The notes beneath the pieces are model-generated. The model searched no databases and was not told the origin of the DNA. It worked only from the letters and a program-made list of their open reading frames with translations. A DNA stretch of 64,000 nucleotides from the NCBI GenBank assembly GCA_963732095.1, contig CAVSZA010000022.1, forward strand, positions 1 to 64,000, given 5' to 3'. Of the stretch, positions 8,837 to 17,337 are shown piece after piece. Source of the stretch: AP-15 sp963732095 (lineage in GTDB: Bacteria > Pseudomonadota > Alphaproteobacteria > ATCC43930 > CGMCC-115725). Position numbers and translations under genes: made by a program. Numbering within the stretch: position 1 is the first letter of the stretch; the number at the start of each line of letters is the position of its first letter.

Positions 8837-9340
8837 ATGAGAAAATTGAAGCTGACCCCGGCGCGGCAGGTGCGGTTTCTGAAAGCGCTTGCTGAAACCG
8901 GTAGCGTGGCCACTTCGGCCGCTCTCGCGGGGACCAGCCGCACCCGTGTTTACGAGCTCCGGAAGGCAGATCCAGACTTCGCCAGTGCTTGGGAGGACGC
9001 TGAGGAGATCGCCGCCGATCGACTTGAGAAAGAGGCCAGACGACGCGCTGTCAAGGGCGTGGAGGAACCGCTCGTCAGCGCAGGTAAACTGGTTCGCGAT
9101 GAAAACGGTCAACCGATCACTGTCCGGCGTTATTCGGATAATCTGCTCTTAGCCTTGCTCAAAGCGCACCGGCCACCGCGGCGCGAAAGATCGATGCGCC
9201 TTTCAACTGCACCGCTACAATCGGCGGCCGATGCGGCCGCCGCAATGGCCTCGATGGCAGCAGCAGTCGCGGCCGGTGACATCACTCCAAGCGAAGCGGC
9301 TGAATTGTCAAAGCTCGTCGAAGCATTTCTCATGCAATAG
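8837..9340 (+). CDS. terminase small-subunit-like DNA-binding protein
   Basis: The start at 8837 (MRKLKLTPARQVRFLKALAE) follows CCGGAGG; a longer frame from 8801 has no better signal. The 167-residue protein opens with a helix-turn-helix (TGSVATSAALAGTSRTRVYEL), then AWEDAEEIAADRLEKEARRRAVKGV and RRYSDNLLLALLKAHRP, a pattern found in small terminase subunits of alphaproteobacterial prophages. In phages this subunit recognises packaging sites and recruits the large ATPase. No large subunit, portal or capsid gene follows, so here it is an orphan piece of a prophage. Confidence 0.75.
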   Translation: MRKLKLTPARQVRFLKALAETGSVATSAALAGTSRTRVYELRKADPDFASAWEDAEEIAADRLEKEARRRAVKGVEEPLVSAGKLVRDENGQPITVRRYSDNLLLALLKAHRPPRRERSMRLSTAPLQSAADAAAAMASMAAAVAAGDITPSEAAELSKLVEAFLMQ

Positions 9341-9385
9341 AGACCAGCGAGTTTGATCAACGGCTGCAAGTTATCGAGGATAAGC

Positions 9386-9604
9386 ATGCGAAGAAAGATC
9401 GGAGGCGAGCCTAAACGGAGACTTCGGCGGCTCGAGATTGCAGAAGCCAACTCGAACACTGTTGAAATCTGGATCACACAAGACGATGGCACATTGTGTT
9501 GTCAGAGCAGCGGGGAATGTATGACGCGCAAAGCCTTCTCTAAACTTTACCCGAACGGGAGCCCAAACATCATTGTCTTCAACGCCATCGACTCCAAGCT
9601 TTGA
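9386..9604 (+). CDS. hypothetical protein downstream of the terminase-like gene
   Basis: A frame of 72 residues from ATG at 9386 (MRRKIGGEPKRRLRRLEI), with GAGGATAA just upstream; the frame also extends to 9353. It has a basic N-terminus followed by a mixed segment (NTVEIWITQDDGTLCC). No family was recognised. It is colinear with the terminase-like gene with a 45-base gap and is probably the last phage-derived gene before chromosomal DNA. Confidence 0.4.
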   Translation: MRRKIGGEPKRRLRRLEIAEANSNTVEIWITQDDGTLCCQSSGECMTRKAFSKLYPNGSPNIIVFNAIDSKL

Positions 9605-10288
9605 CGCGGCGAGATGCCGAAATCGCGGCGACTCGCGTAGCTGCCTCCGCGGGGGTCGCTGCGAGCAACCGAAACGCCCTTGGCTTTCACGACAAGCTCC
9701 TGCGGCTTATTTGAGAGCGCCTCTGACGATCGACGATCGTTCGACCGGCACTCGATGTGGGGACCGTGTGTCCGGGCGGCGACAACGGCCCACATCGCAG
9801 CGCTTCCGTATTCGGAAACGCAATTGGACGGCTGCTGAGGTGGTCAGACAGAGAATCGAGAAAAGGAGGATACCTCTGCGAGGGAGCCCAGCTGAAACTT
9901 CCTCAGTGTTCTATGGCCGACTGCAAGGCTCTCTCGGCAGCCACGAGTGGATTAATGTGATTTGTATCAAAGAAAGGCGGTATTGGCGACTCGCATGCGT
10001 GGCCTGACCGTGTCCCGCGTGTTCCGAAACCCGAACACCGTGAAGGGTGTTGTCATGAACCAAATGGTCTAAATACGCCTCAGTGTTCCTGCCTTGCTCG
10101 CCACCGGCTCTCAGGCCGTCTGCATCTCAAGGTTTGGATGGGATCTCGCGCCCAACTGTGAGCAAGCGGCAGGCTTGTTTACTCGACCATTCGGCTTATC
10201 AGCCGCAGCATCGGGAACTCGGGCGCGAAACGCCCTGTTGTCAACCCAGAGGCCGCGCATTTCCGACCGGCCCTCAATGGAGGACGAC
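9605..10288. other. intergenic stretch, nothing recognisable
   Basis: About 680 bases with only conflicting short frames, none with a clear start signal or recognisable family. No tRNA gene or attachment-site repeat was found, although this is where the right border of the prophage remnant should lie. Confidence 0.4.
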
Positions 10289-10465
10289 ATGCTCTACTGG
10301 GCCCTGGTATTCTTCATCATCGCGATTGTTGCCGCCTTCTTCGGATTTGGCGGCGTGGCGACGACCGCTGCGAGCATCGCGCAGATACTCTTCTTCGTGT
10401 TCTTGGTAATTTTCCTGGTTGCCCTGGTCATGGGGGTCGCCGGCCGGCGGCGACCGCCTATCTGA
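10289..10465 (+). CDS. DUF1328-family small membrane protein
   Basis: The gene begins ATG at 10289, eight bases after TGGAGGA, so the longer in-frame start at 10094 is rejected. The 58-residue product consists of two membrane helices (LYWALVFFIIAIVAAFFGFGG and ILFFVFLVIFLVALVMGVAG) and a short basic tail RRRPP. This matches the DUF1328/YtjA family of inner-membrane peptides, whose role is poorly known. It stands alone, with a hairpin terminator after its stop and a convergent regulator beyond. Confidence 0.9.
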   Translation: MLYWALVFFIIAIVAAFFGFGGVATTAASIAQILFFVFLVIFLVALVMGVAGRRRPPI

Positions 10466-10478
10466 CGTCGAGGTCGCT

Positions 10479-10507
10479 GGTGAAGGTCCCGCATCGGGGC
10501 CTTCACC
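10479..10507. terminator. bidirectional hairpin between convergent genes
   Basis: The arms GGTGAAGGTCCC and GGGGCCTTCACC pair over 12 positions (one G-T or A-C mismatch depending on strand) around a 5-base loop GCATC. It lies between the DUF1328 stop and the end of the convergent XRE gene. No long T-run follows, so efficiency is uncertain. Confidence 0.6.
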
Positions 10508-10516
10508 TGTGCCTAT

Positions 10517-10984
10517 CTAATTGTCGGTGGCGAGAACCCGAGCGAGCTGGCTCAGGGCTTCCTGGTGACGCTCATTGGGGATCTGGCCAAAATTGCGGGC
10601 AAGCTCCAGGCACATCCTCTCGCGCGGGCTGATCGCGCGCTCGTTTTCCTGGTCCAGCCCATCGAAAAAGTAGTTGACCGGTACGCTCAGGACCTGAGCG
10701 ACCTCGAACAATCGGCCGGCCGACACGCGATTGATGCCGCGTTCGTATTTGTGTGCCTGCTGATAGGTCACCCCGATAAGATCAGCCAGCTGTTGCTGGG
10801 TCAGACCCAGCATGATGCGGCGCTCTCGCATGCGCGCTCCGACATACCGGTCGATGTCCTGGGTCCGGGCCGAAGACCGGCGCGCAGGGGAGGCCGTTTG
10901 CGCTGGGTTGTCTTCGGCGCCGCGCTTCTCACCCAATCCGTGACGACGGTTTCCGATCTGCTCCTGCTCTCTCATTTTCTTCAC
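10517..10984 (-). CDS. XRE-family transcriptional regulator
   Basis: A 155-residue protein (an ATG three codons downstream is also possible). An apparently disordered N-terminal 45 residues rich in R, S and A precede a Cro/CI-type helix-turn-helix: IDRYVGARMRERRIMLGLTQ, then QQLADLIGVTYQQAHKYERG and INRVSAGRLFEVAQVL. The tail VPVNYFFDGLDQEN and a C-terminal helix are typical of alphaproteobacterial SinR-like regulators. Target genes are unknown; the divergent alpha/beta hydrolase gene about 260 bases away is one possibility. No ligand-binding domain is visible. Confidence 0.85.
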   Translation of the reverse strand: MKKMREQEQIGNRRHGLGEKRGAEDNPAQTASPARRSSARTQDIDRYVGARMRERRIMLGLTQQQLADLIGVTYQQAHKYERGINRVSAGRLFEVAQVLSVPVNYFFDGLDQENERAISPRERMCLELARNFGQIPNERHQEALSQLARVLATDN

Positions 10985-11243
10985 TCGCTTTCCGGCCTAG
11001 CCGCACGCCGATGGGACCGCGACCTGGGTTCGGCCAAATCGGTTCCCGATAAATCGGGCGGTCCTGCTCAACCGGGCGGTGTCGATGCAGTGAACGGTTC
11101 CGATGTGTCAAAACTTAGGCAGGCTGTAGGAGCGAGCCTAGGGTAACGCTGTTCACGTCTGCGTGCCGCGCATGCCCTTCGCGTTGACAGTCCCTCCTGC
11201 CGATGATACCGACGGGCGCTCATCCGCTGTGAAGCGCGAATCG

Positions 11244-12044
11244 ATGCCTCGCATCTCAATCGGCGACTGCTCACTCTATCACGAGCGGCACGGTATGGGC
11301 TTCCCGATCCTGTTCGTTTCCGGACTAGGCGGGTTTGCATCCTTTTGGCAGGACCAGATAGCGACTTTCGCCAAGCGGTTCGAGGTCGTGACGTTTGATC
11401 ATCGCGGCATCGGGCAGAGCGATCAGGCGCGGTTCGGTTACACCGTCGAGCGAATGGCGGCCGACGTCGTCAGTCTGATGGACGCGCTGCGGATTAAGCG
11501 CGCCCATGTCGTCGGACATTCGACTGGCGGTGCGATCGCCCAGGTCCTGGCGATCGACCATCCCGATCGGCTGGCGAGCGTCGTGCTGTCCGCCACCTGG
11601 ACCAAGGCCGACGCCTACTTCCGCCGGCTTTTTACGTTCCGTAAAGAGGTTCTGCTGCGGCTCGGGCCGAGCGCCTATCTGCAATCGGCCACGCTTTACT
11701 GGTACCCGAGCTGGTGGATCGCCCGGAATAACGAGCGCCTTCGCCAATTGGAGGCTCAGAACCTGGCGAACTTCGCGCCGGTCGAGATCGTCGCGAGCCG
11801 GATTGATGCGATGTTGGCGTTCGACCGATCGAACGAGCTGGCGCGCATCAAGACCCCGACCCTGGTGGTAGGTGCCGAGGACGATATCGTCACGCCGGCC
11901 TACTTTTCCGAAGAATTGGCCCGGCTGATTCCGGCGGCGGAGGTCAAACTCTTTCCCCGCGGCGGGCATTTTCTTGTGCACGTCCGCGCGCGCGAATTCG
12001 GCAATGCCGTGCTGCCCTTTCTGGCCTCCCACACTCCGGCTTGA
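11244..12044 (+). CDS. alpha/beta-fold hydrolase
   Basis: The start is placed at ATG 11244 (MPRISIGDCSLYHERHG), where family homology begins; the frame is open back to 11163. The 266-residue product has FVSGLGGFASFW (oxyanion strand), TFDHRGIGQSD, the nucleophile elbow GHSTGG, the acid region TLVVGAEDDIVTP and the histidine region PRGGHFLVHV, in the normal order of this superfamily. The pattern is close to RutD-like or 3-oxoadipate enol-lactonase-like enzymes, but the substrate cannot be told. It is monocistronic, divergent from the XRE regulator. Confidence 0.85.
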   Translation: MPRISIGDCSLYHERHGMGFPILFVSGLGGFASFWQDQIATFAKRFEVVTFDHRGIGQSDQARFGYTVERMAADVVSLMDALRIKRAHVVGHSTGGAIAQVLAIDHPDRLASVVLSATWTKADAYFRRLFTFRKEVLLRLGPSAYLQSATLYWYPSWWIARNNERLRQLEAQNLANFAPVEIVASRIDAMLAFDRSNELARIKTPTLVVGAEDDIVTPAYFSEELARLIPAAEVKLFPRGGHFLVHVRAREFGNAVLPFLASHTPA

Positions 12045-12218
12045 TGTGGGAGCCTCGCGATTAGGAATTCTTCAAGATCTCGACGGCTAGCTTACGCGTG
12101 AGCGCGCCTTACCGGGCGTTGACGCGGTGGATCGGGCTGTGCGGGCCGGCACCGGTCGGGCGCGCAATCCCGGTCACCGGACGTTCATAGAGCGCAAGAA
12201 AGCCGAGGCGCCGGACAG

Positions 12219-13019
12219 GTGGACCAACACCCGGATATCACGAACAGAGGCCGGCAACGGCGCAATTCGGCGATAGTCGGCACGGTAAAGGCAGCGCTGC
12301 GCCAGAACCGCCTGCTGTTTGCCTATCAGCCAGTGGTGTTCGCCGCGACCGGAATCGTCGATTACTTCGAGTGCCTGCTGCGGATACGTGACGAGGCGGG
12401 GAACATCCTGCCCGGTGCCGAGTTCATCACGGCCGTCGAGGACTTTGGTCTGATTGGCCTGATCGATCGCTTCGTCCTCGAAAGGGCAGTGCAGGAGCTC
12501 GGCACCGATCCCGAGGTGAGGCTCGGCTTCAATGTGTCGGGGCTGACCGCTTGCGACCGGCCGTGGCTGCGTACCTTGAGTTCCCGGTTGCGCAACCGGC
12601 CCGATCTCGCCGGGCGCATGATCGTCGAAATCACCGAGACCGCGGCGCTCGACGACATCGAGGAGACCGCGCGGTTCGTCGATACGCTGCGTGACGCGGG
12701 GTGCCGTGTCGCGCTTGACGATTTCGGTGCCGGACATACTTCGCTGCGACACCTGCAAAGCTTGGCCGTGGACACGGTCAAGATCGACGGCTCTTTTATC
12801 CGAAACCTCGCGGACAGCCCCGAAAATCGGGTCTTTCTGCGTCACCTGCTCGGTCTCACCAAGGGTTTCGGGCTGAGCACGATTGCCGAGTGCGTCGAAA
12901 ATGCTGCGGATGCGGCCCTGCTGATCGCCGAGGGGATCGGCTATTTGCAAGGCTATCACATCGGCGCGCCGACCACCCAACGCCCGTGGCTCGGGAACCC
13001 GGCGCCGGAAGCCGGCTGA
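12219..13019 (+). CDS. EAL-domain cyclic-di-GMP phosphodiesterase
   Basis: A 266-residue protein with GTG start. It is almost entirely one EAL domain: YFECLLRIRDE (the EAL signature with C in place of A), GFNVSG, EITETAALDD, VALDDFGAGHTSL, VKIDGSFIR and GYLQGYHIGAP. The metal-binding glutamate, asparagine, DD pair, lysine and glutamine positions all look filled, so it is probably catalytically competent in cleaving c-di-GMP. There is no GGDEF, PAS or membrane segment, so it is a free-standing cytoplasmic phosphodiesterase. It has no obvious operon partner; the M20 peptidase gene converges on it with a 9-base gap. Confidence 0.88.
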   Translation: MDQHPDITNRGRQRRNSAIVGTVKAALRQNRLLFAYQPVVFAATGIVDYFECLLRIRDEAGNILPGAEFITAVEDFGLIGLIDRFVLERAVQELGTDPEVRLGFNVSGLTACDRPWLRTLSSRLRNRPDLAGRMIVEITETAALDDIEETARFVDTLRDAGCRVALDDFGAGHTSLRHLQSLAVDTVKIDGSFIRNLADSPENRVFLRHLLGLTKGFGLSTIAECVENAADAALLIAEGIGYLQGYHIGAPTTQRPWLGNPAPEAG

Positions 13020-13028
13020 AAAAAGCCG

Positions 13029-14456
13029 CTATGCGGCCTCGGATCGGGCGGCATGGTCGGCGAGTAGCTGCGCAATCACGAGCGAAACTCGCCGGGCAGT
13101 CGGGATATGAAGGAATTCGTTGGGGCCGTGCGCATTGGAATGCGGTCCGAGCACACCCGTGACGACAAACTGCGCCTCCGGAAATTTCTCGCCGAGCATC
13201 GCCATGAATGGGATGCTGCCGCCTTCTCCCATATAGGCGGGTGGCGCTCCGAAGGCGAGCTGGGAGCTGCGCGCGAGAGACTGCTCGAGCCAAGGTGACA
13301 AGGCGGGGGCGTTCCAGCCGGCGGCGCTCGACTCGACCTCGAACTTGACCCCCGCTCCGTAAGGCGGGCTTTTTTCGAGCAGAGTGCGGAGCGCTGCGCC
13401 GGCCGCCGCCGCATCGAGTGTCGGCGGCAGGCGCAGGCTCAGCTTCGCGGTCGTATAGGGCAGAAGCACGTTGCCGGCATCGGCCGGCTTCGGCAGACCG
13501 TCGATACCGATCACCGCCAATTGCGGGCGCCAAGTCCGATTGAGCACGAGTTCCGTCAAGTCCTCAGTGACCGGGGACGTATCCGCCGGGAACGGAAACT
13601 TCGTGTAAACAGCGCTCCCGAGCGCCGTAGCGGCACGGCGGGTCTGGGTTACCCGTTCGGGCGGGATCTGGGCGTAGAGCTCTGATGGGCGTATTGCTCC
13701 TGTCTCCTCGTCCTCGATCCGTGACAGCAGAAGACGTAACACCCGAAAGCTCGACGGAACGATGCCCGAAGCGTCGCCCGAATGGACCCCTTCCTCGAGC
13801 ACCTTCACCGTCAGGGTTCCAGAGGCCAGACCGCGCAAAGATGTGGTCAGCCATAGCTGATCGTAATTGCCGCAGCCCGAATCGAGACAGATCACCAGCG
13901 AGGGATTGCCGAGCCTCTCGGCAAGGTAGTCGACATAATATGGCAGGTCGTAGCTGCCGGACTCCTCGCAGGCTTCGATCAGGACGACGCAACGGGCGTG
14001 CGGCACCGACTGGTCGCGCAGCGCCATCAGCGCGCTCAGCGCCCCGAACATGGCATAGCCGTCGTCCGCGCCGCCACGCCCGTAAAGCTTGTCGCCTTCG
14101 AGACGAGGGATCCACGGGCCGTACCCGTCGGTCCAGCCGGTCATCTCAGGTTGCTTGTCGAGATGCCCGTAAAGCAGGACGGTGCCGTCTGCCTGGCCCG
14201 GCAGGTCGATGACGATGACCGGCGTCCGCCCGGGCAGCCGGACGACTTCCACTGTCGCGCCCGGCACATCGGCGAGCTTTGCTAGCGCCCAGCGCTCGAA
14301 CAACCGCACGGCCTCGTCCATATAACCGTGCGCCGCCCAATCCGGGTCAAAGGCTGGGGATTTGTTGGGGATGCGGACGTATTCGATCAAGGTCGGAACA
14401 ATGTCGTCTACCCAGCACTGATCGACGAATTTCCTCGTCCTCTCGATGTCTATCAT
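13029..14456 (-). CDS. M20-family metallopeptidase / dipeptidase
   Basis: A 475-residue protein with the M20 di-zinc signatures: VLLYGHLDKQPE (first metal histidine and following aspartate), LYGRGGADDGYAM (bridging aspartate), IEACEESGS (catalytic and metal glutamates) and near the C-terminus GPHSNAHGPNEF (last histidine). The dimerisation insert lies between, with EGVHSGDASG as the conserved histidine loop. Length and motifs resemble the CNDP/PepV-like and ArgE-like dipeptidases, so the likely role is hydrolysis of a small peptide or N-acyl amino acid in the cytoplasm. The precise substrate is unknown. Confidence 0.88.
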   Translation of the reverse strand: MIDIERTRKFVDQCWVDDIVPTLIEYVRIPNKSPAFDPDWAAHGYMDEAVRLFERWALAKLADVPGATVEVVRLPGRTPVIVIDLPGQADGTVLLYGHLDKQPEMTGWTDGYGPWIPRLEGDKLYGRGGADDGYAMFGALSALMALRDQSVPHARCVVLIEACEESGSYDLPYYVDYLAERLGNPSLVICLDSGCGNYDQLWLTTSLRGLASGTLTVKVLEEGVHSGDASGIVPSSFRVLRLLLSRIEDEETGAIRPSELYAQIPPERVTQTRRAATALGSAVYTKFPFPADTSPVTEDLTELVLNRTWRPQLAVIGIDGLPKPADAGNVLLPYTTAKLSLRLPPTLDAAAAGAALRTLLEKSPPYGAGVKFEVESSAAGWNAPALSPWLEQSLARSSQLAFGAPPAYMGEGGSIPFMAMLGEKFPEAQFVVTGVLGPHSNAHGPNEFLHIPTARRVSLVIAQLLADHAARSEAA

Positions 14457-14581
14457 CTGAGCACCCGCTCACCCGCCAATCCCTGTTTATAAGACCGCGC
14501 AATCACCCGACCAAGAGCTGTTGACCTGCTCTGGCCATCGATCCTAGGCTCCGGGTCTACAAGCGGGAAGGAGCAACTGGT

Positions 14582-15565
14582 ATGGCGAAGCTCGTCCTTG
14601 GGTTCGGCACGTCGCATACACCGATGCTAAATGCTCCGGCCGAGGATTGGCCGCGCTTCATCGACCGCGATGCGGTTCGCGACTTCCTCGACAAGGAGGG
14701 GCAGCCAACTACATATGAAGAGCTGCTCCATCGGGCGGAGCCGCATGTTGCGGCCGAATTGACGCCGGAGCGGTTTGCCGCACGTCATGCCGAGGCGCAA
14801 GCTGGGGTCGCCCATCTCAGAGATGCCGTGCGCCGCGCCGAGCTCGACGCGTTGATCGTCATCGGCGACGATCACAAAGAAATTTACCAGGACGACAACC
14901 TGCCGAGCTTCGTGGTCTATCGTGGCAAGACGATCCGCAACGTGCCGCTCAACGGCTTTTCGGGCCCCGATTGGGCGCGGCGGGCGACGGCGCGGTACTA
15001 CGAAGAAACGGAGCCGCGCGCCTACCCGGTCGAAAGCGGGCTGGCGTTGCACCTGACCACTTCCCTCGTCGATCGCGAGTTCGACCCGGTTTCGTCGGAC
15101 GCTTTGCCCGACGGAAAGGGCGAAGGCCATGCCTTTGCCTTTGTCCGCAAGCGGCTCATGGATGACCCGACGCTGCCGGTGGTGCCGGTATTCATCAACA
15201 CGTACTTTCCGCCGAACCAGCCGACGCCGCGCCGCTGCTACAGGCTCGGCCAGGCGATCCGGGAGGCAGTGGAGAGCTATCCGGGTGACGCGCGGATCGG
15301 CATCGTTGGCTCCGGCGGGCTTAGCCATTTTGTCGTAGACGAAGATCTCGACCGCGGCGTTCTCGACGCCTGCGCCCGCAAGGATGCCCGCGCGCTGGAA
15401 TCATTGCCGCGCCATAAGCTCAATTCGGGCAGCTCGGAGATCCGCATGTGGATTTGCGTAGCCGGTGCCGTCGAGCATCTCGATTTTGCCTGGTCGCGCT
15501 ACGTGCCTGGATACCGCACGCCGGCCGGGTCGGGCACCGGCCTCGGCTTCGCCCTCTGGTCGTGA
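14582..15565 (+). CDS. LigB-family extradiol ring-cleavage dioxygenase
   Basis: A 327-residue protein starting at ATG 14582 after GGGAAGGAGC. It belongs to the class III extradiol dioxygenases (LigB fold): GFGTSHTPMLN carries an N-terminal iron-ligand histidine, VIGDDHKEIY a conserved aspartate-histidine pair, and IGIVGSGGLSHFVVDEDLD the catalytic region. These Fe(II) enzymes open catecholic rings such as protocatechuate or gallate. The next gene encodes a Rieske ring-hydroxylating oxygenase, so the pair probably acts in successive steps of aromatic breakdown. No separate LigA-like small subunit gene is present. The exact aromatic substrate is unknown. Confidence 0.85.
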   Translation: MAKLVLGFGTSHTPMLNAPAEDWPRFIDRDAVRDFLDKEGQPTTYEELLHRAEPHVAAELTPERFAARHAEAQAGVAHLRDAVRRAELDALIVIGDDHKEIYQDDNLPSFVVYRGKTIRNVPLNGFSGPDWARRATARYYEETEPRAYPVESGLALHLTTSLVDREFDPVSSDALPDGKGEGHAFAFVRKRLMDDPTLPVVPVFINTYFPPNQPTPRRCYRLGQAIREAVESYPGDARIGIVGSGGLSHFVVDEDLDRGVLDACARKDARALESLPRHKLNSGSSEIRMWICVAGAVEHLDFAWSRYVPGYRTPAGSGTGLGFALWS

Positions 15566-15582
15566 GAGAGATTTGAACCCGC

Positions 15583-15705
15583 TGTCATTCCGGGGCGCGG
15601 GCGCAGCCCGGGAGCCCGGAAACCATGAACGCCGGCCGGCGACAAATCGGCGAAGGTCCGTGCTCCTGGCTTCCGGGCCTGCCCCGTGGGGCATCCCGGA
15701 ATGAC
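15583..15705. repeat. 123-bp element with 11-bp terminal inverted repeats
   Basis: The ends are perfectly inverted: GTCATTCCGGG at 15583 and CCCGGAATGAC at 15695-15705. The inside holds further palindromic pieces such as GGGCGCAGCCC and TCCGGGC. It fills the gap between two genes and resembles the REP or MITE-like intergenic repeats common in Bradyrhizobium-type genomes. Confidence 0.65.
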
Positions 15706-15724
15706 GAGATAAACGAGGTCAGTG

Positions 15725-17035
15725 ATGAGCAAGCAGAAGGACAGCGAGGATCTGGTCCGCATCGGGCCCGGCACCGTCATGGGCGAAATGATGCGGCAAT
15801 ACTGGATCCCGGCGGCGATGTCGTCGGAGCTGGAGCGTGACGGCGCGCCAACGCGGCTGATGCTGCTCGGCGAGCGGCTGATCGCGTTCCGCGACAGCTC
15901 GGGCCGGGTGGGAATCATGGACCACCGGTGCCCGCATCGCTGCGCATCACTGTTTCTCGGACGCAACGAGGAGGGCGGCATCCGCTGCGTTTATCACGGT
16001 TGGAAATTCGACGCGGCGGGCAACTGCGTCGACATGCCGAACACACCGCCGCATCAGGATTACAAGGAAAAGGTCAAGGCGAAGGCCTATAAGGTCGCCG
16101 AGCGCAACGGCCTGGTCTGGGTTTATATGGGCGACCGCGCCAAGGCGCCGCCTTTACCGGGGATCGAGGCTTCCTTGTTGCCGGAAGGCGATCTGCAAAT
16201 CGTCTTCGCGCAGCGCGAATGCAATTGGCTGCAGGCGCTCGAAGGCGATATCGACACGTCGCATTTCGGATTTCTCCACGCCGGCTCGGTCGCTCCCGAC
16301 GATGTCCCGGCCGACAATCTGATTCGCTACACGGTAACGAACCGAGCTCCCGAGTACCACGTCACCGACACCGATTGGGGCACCATGTACGCCGCCTACC
16401 GTCCAGCCGAAGCAAACCGGACCTACTGGCGGTTTGCCAATTTCCTGTTCCCGTTCTGGACGCAGACCCCGCAGGGCGCCTTTGACCGGGTCAACAGCCG
16501 CGCCTGGGTCCCGATGGACGACACGCATACGATGTTCGTCAGCCTGACCTGGAAGAACCTGCCGGCCTCACGCGCCGGGCTCAGCCATACTCGGAATCTT
16601 CCCGGCTCGAAGCTGACGATGGATTTCGTGCCGAACACGACGGACTGGCACGGCCGCTGGCGGCTCGCCGGCAATCAGGGGAATGACTGGCTCATCGGCC
16701 GCGAGGCGCAAAAGAGCGGCGGCATCTACACCGGGATCGTCGGCATCCAGGCCCAGGACCAGGCGATAACCGAGAGTATGGGGCCCGTCATCGATCACGG
16801 CTTCGAGCATCTGGGCCCGAGCGACAAGATGATCACCCGCACCCGCCAGCGCCTGCTGCGCGCCGCTCGTGCGCTGAGAAAGGACGGCACGGTCCCACCC
16901 GGCGTCGACGACCCGGACATCTTTGTTAACGTTCGCAGCGGCGACTTCCTCGCTGACGAGAAGATCGGCTGGCGTGATGCCTACGAGGCCCAGCTGGGCG
17001 CCGCAATGCGCCCTCTCGCGCAGGCGGCTGAGTGA
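15725..17035 (+). CDS. Rieske [2Fe-2S] aromatic ring-hydroxylating oxygenase, alpha subunit
   Basis: A 436-residue protein; the ATG at 15725 is chosen over a GTG one codon earlier. The Rieske cluster ligands are CPHRCASLF and CVYHGWKFD at about residues 70-95, and the mononuclear iron site appears in LEGDIDTSHFGFLH near residue 180. The layout resembles phthalate 4,5-dioxygenase-type oxygenases, which take electrons from a separate reductase. No reductase or ferredoxin gene is adjacent, so electrons must come from elsewhere. It follows the LigB-type dioxygenase and probably hydroxylates or demethylates an aromatic substrate for it. Confidence 0.9.
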   Translation: MSKQKDSEDLVRIGPGTVMGEMMRQYWIPAAMSSELERDGAPTRLMLLGERLIAFRDSSGRVGIMDHRCPHRCASLFLGRNEEGGIRCVYHGWKFDAAGNCVDMPNTPPHQDYKEKVKAKAYKVAERNGLVWVYMGDRAKAPPLPGIEASLLPEGDLQIVFAQRECNWLQALEGDIDTSHFGFLHAGSVAPDDVPADNLIRYTVTNRAPEYHVTDTDWGTMYAAYRPAEANRTYWRFANFLFPFWTQTPQGAFDRVNSRAWVPMDDTHTMFVSLTWKNLPASRAGLSHTRNLPGSKLTMDFVPNTTDWHGRWRLAGNQGNDWLIGREAQKSGGIYTGIVGIQAQDQAITESMGPVIDHGFEHLGPSDKMITRTRQRLLRAARALRKDGTVPPGVDDPDIFVNVRSGDFLADEKIGWRDAYEAQLGAAMRPLAQAAE

Positions 17036-17094
17036 GCCAAGGGTTGGAACTCGAGACCAGCGCGCAAATAGAGTCCGGGTGACTGGGCGCTGCC

Positions 17095-17337
17095 ATGAGG
17101 GGGCTTGTCGGCCTCTACCTTGCGATCGGGGTCGCGCTGGTGGCGATCGGCTTCCTGCTGCCGGGTCCTTGCCCGGACCGGAACACCGACATCGTCAACC
17201 ATTTCGTCTTTGTGCTGACTTGGCCGGTCGGCTTGTATTCCGAGGTCTATCAGGGCCACCTGTCGGCGGAAGAGTGGCTGCGCGCCCAGGCCTGCGAAGG
17301 CGGCGGCCGCCTCGGGCCGAAAACGGTTCCGGGTTAG
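17095..17337 (+). CDS. small membrane protein, unknown function
   Basis: An 80-residue protein beginning MRGLVGLYLAIGVALVAIGF, one N-terminal membrane helix, then a cysteine-containing loop (PGPCPDRNTD) and a second hydrophobic stretch (HFVFVLTWPVGLY). No family was recognised. It is colinear with the Rieske gene with a 59-base gap, and its stop overlaps the convergent hemC stop by four bases. A link with aromatic metabolism is only positional. Confidence 0.6.
   Translation: MRGLVGLYLAIGVALVAIGFLLPGPCPDRNTDIVNHFVFVLTWPVGLYSEVYQGHLSAEEWLRAQACEGGGRLGPKTVPG

Noticed and set aside
9573..10007. Plus-strand frames after the terminase-like genes
   Set aside because: The composition is arginine- and proline-rich and no start signal is seen; two frames overlap with no way to choose.
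14129..14340. Short frames antisense to the M20 peptidase gene
   Set aside because: They lie wholly within a well-supported gene and show only GC-driven composition.
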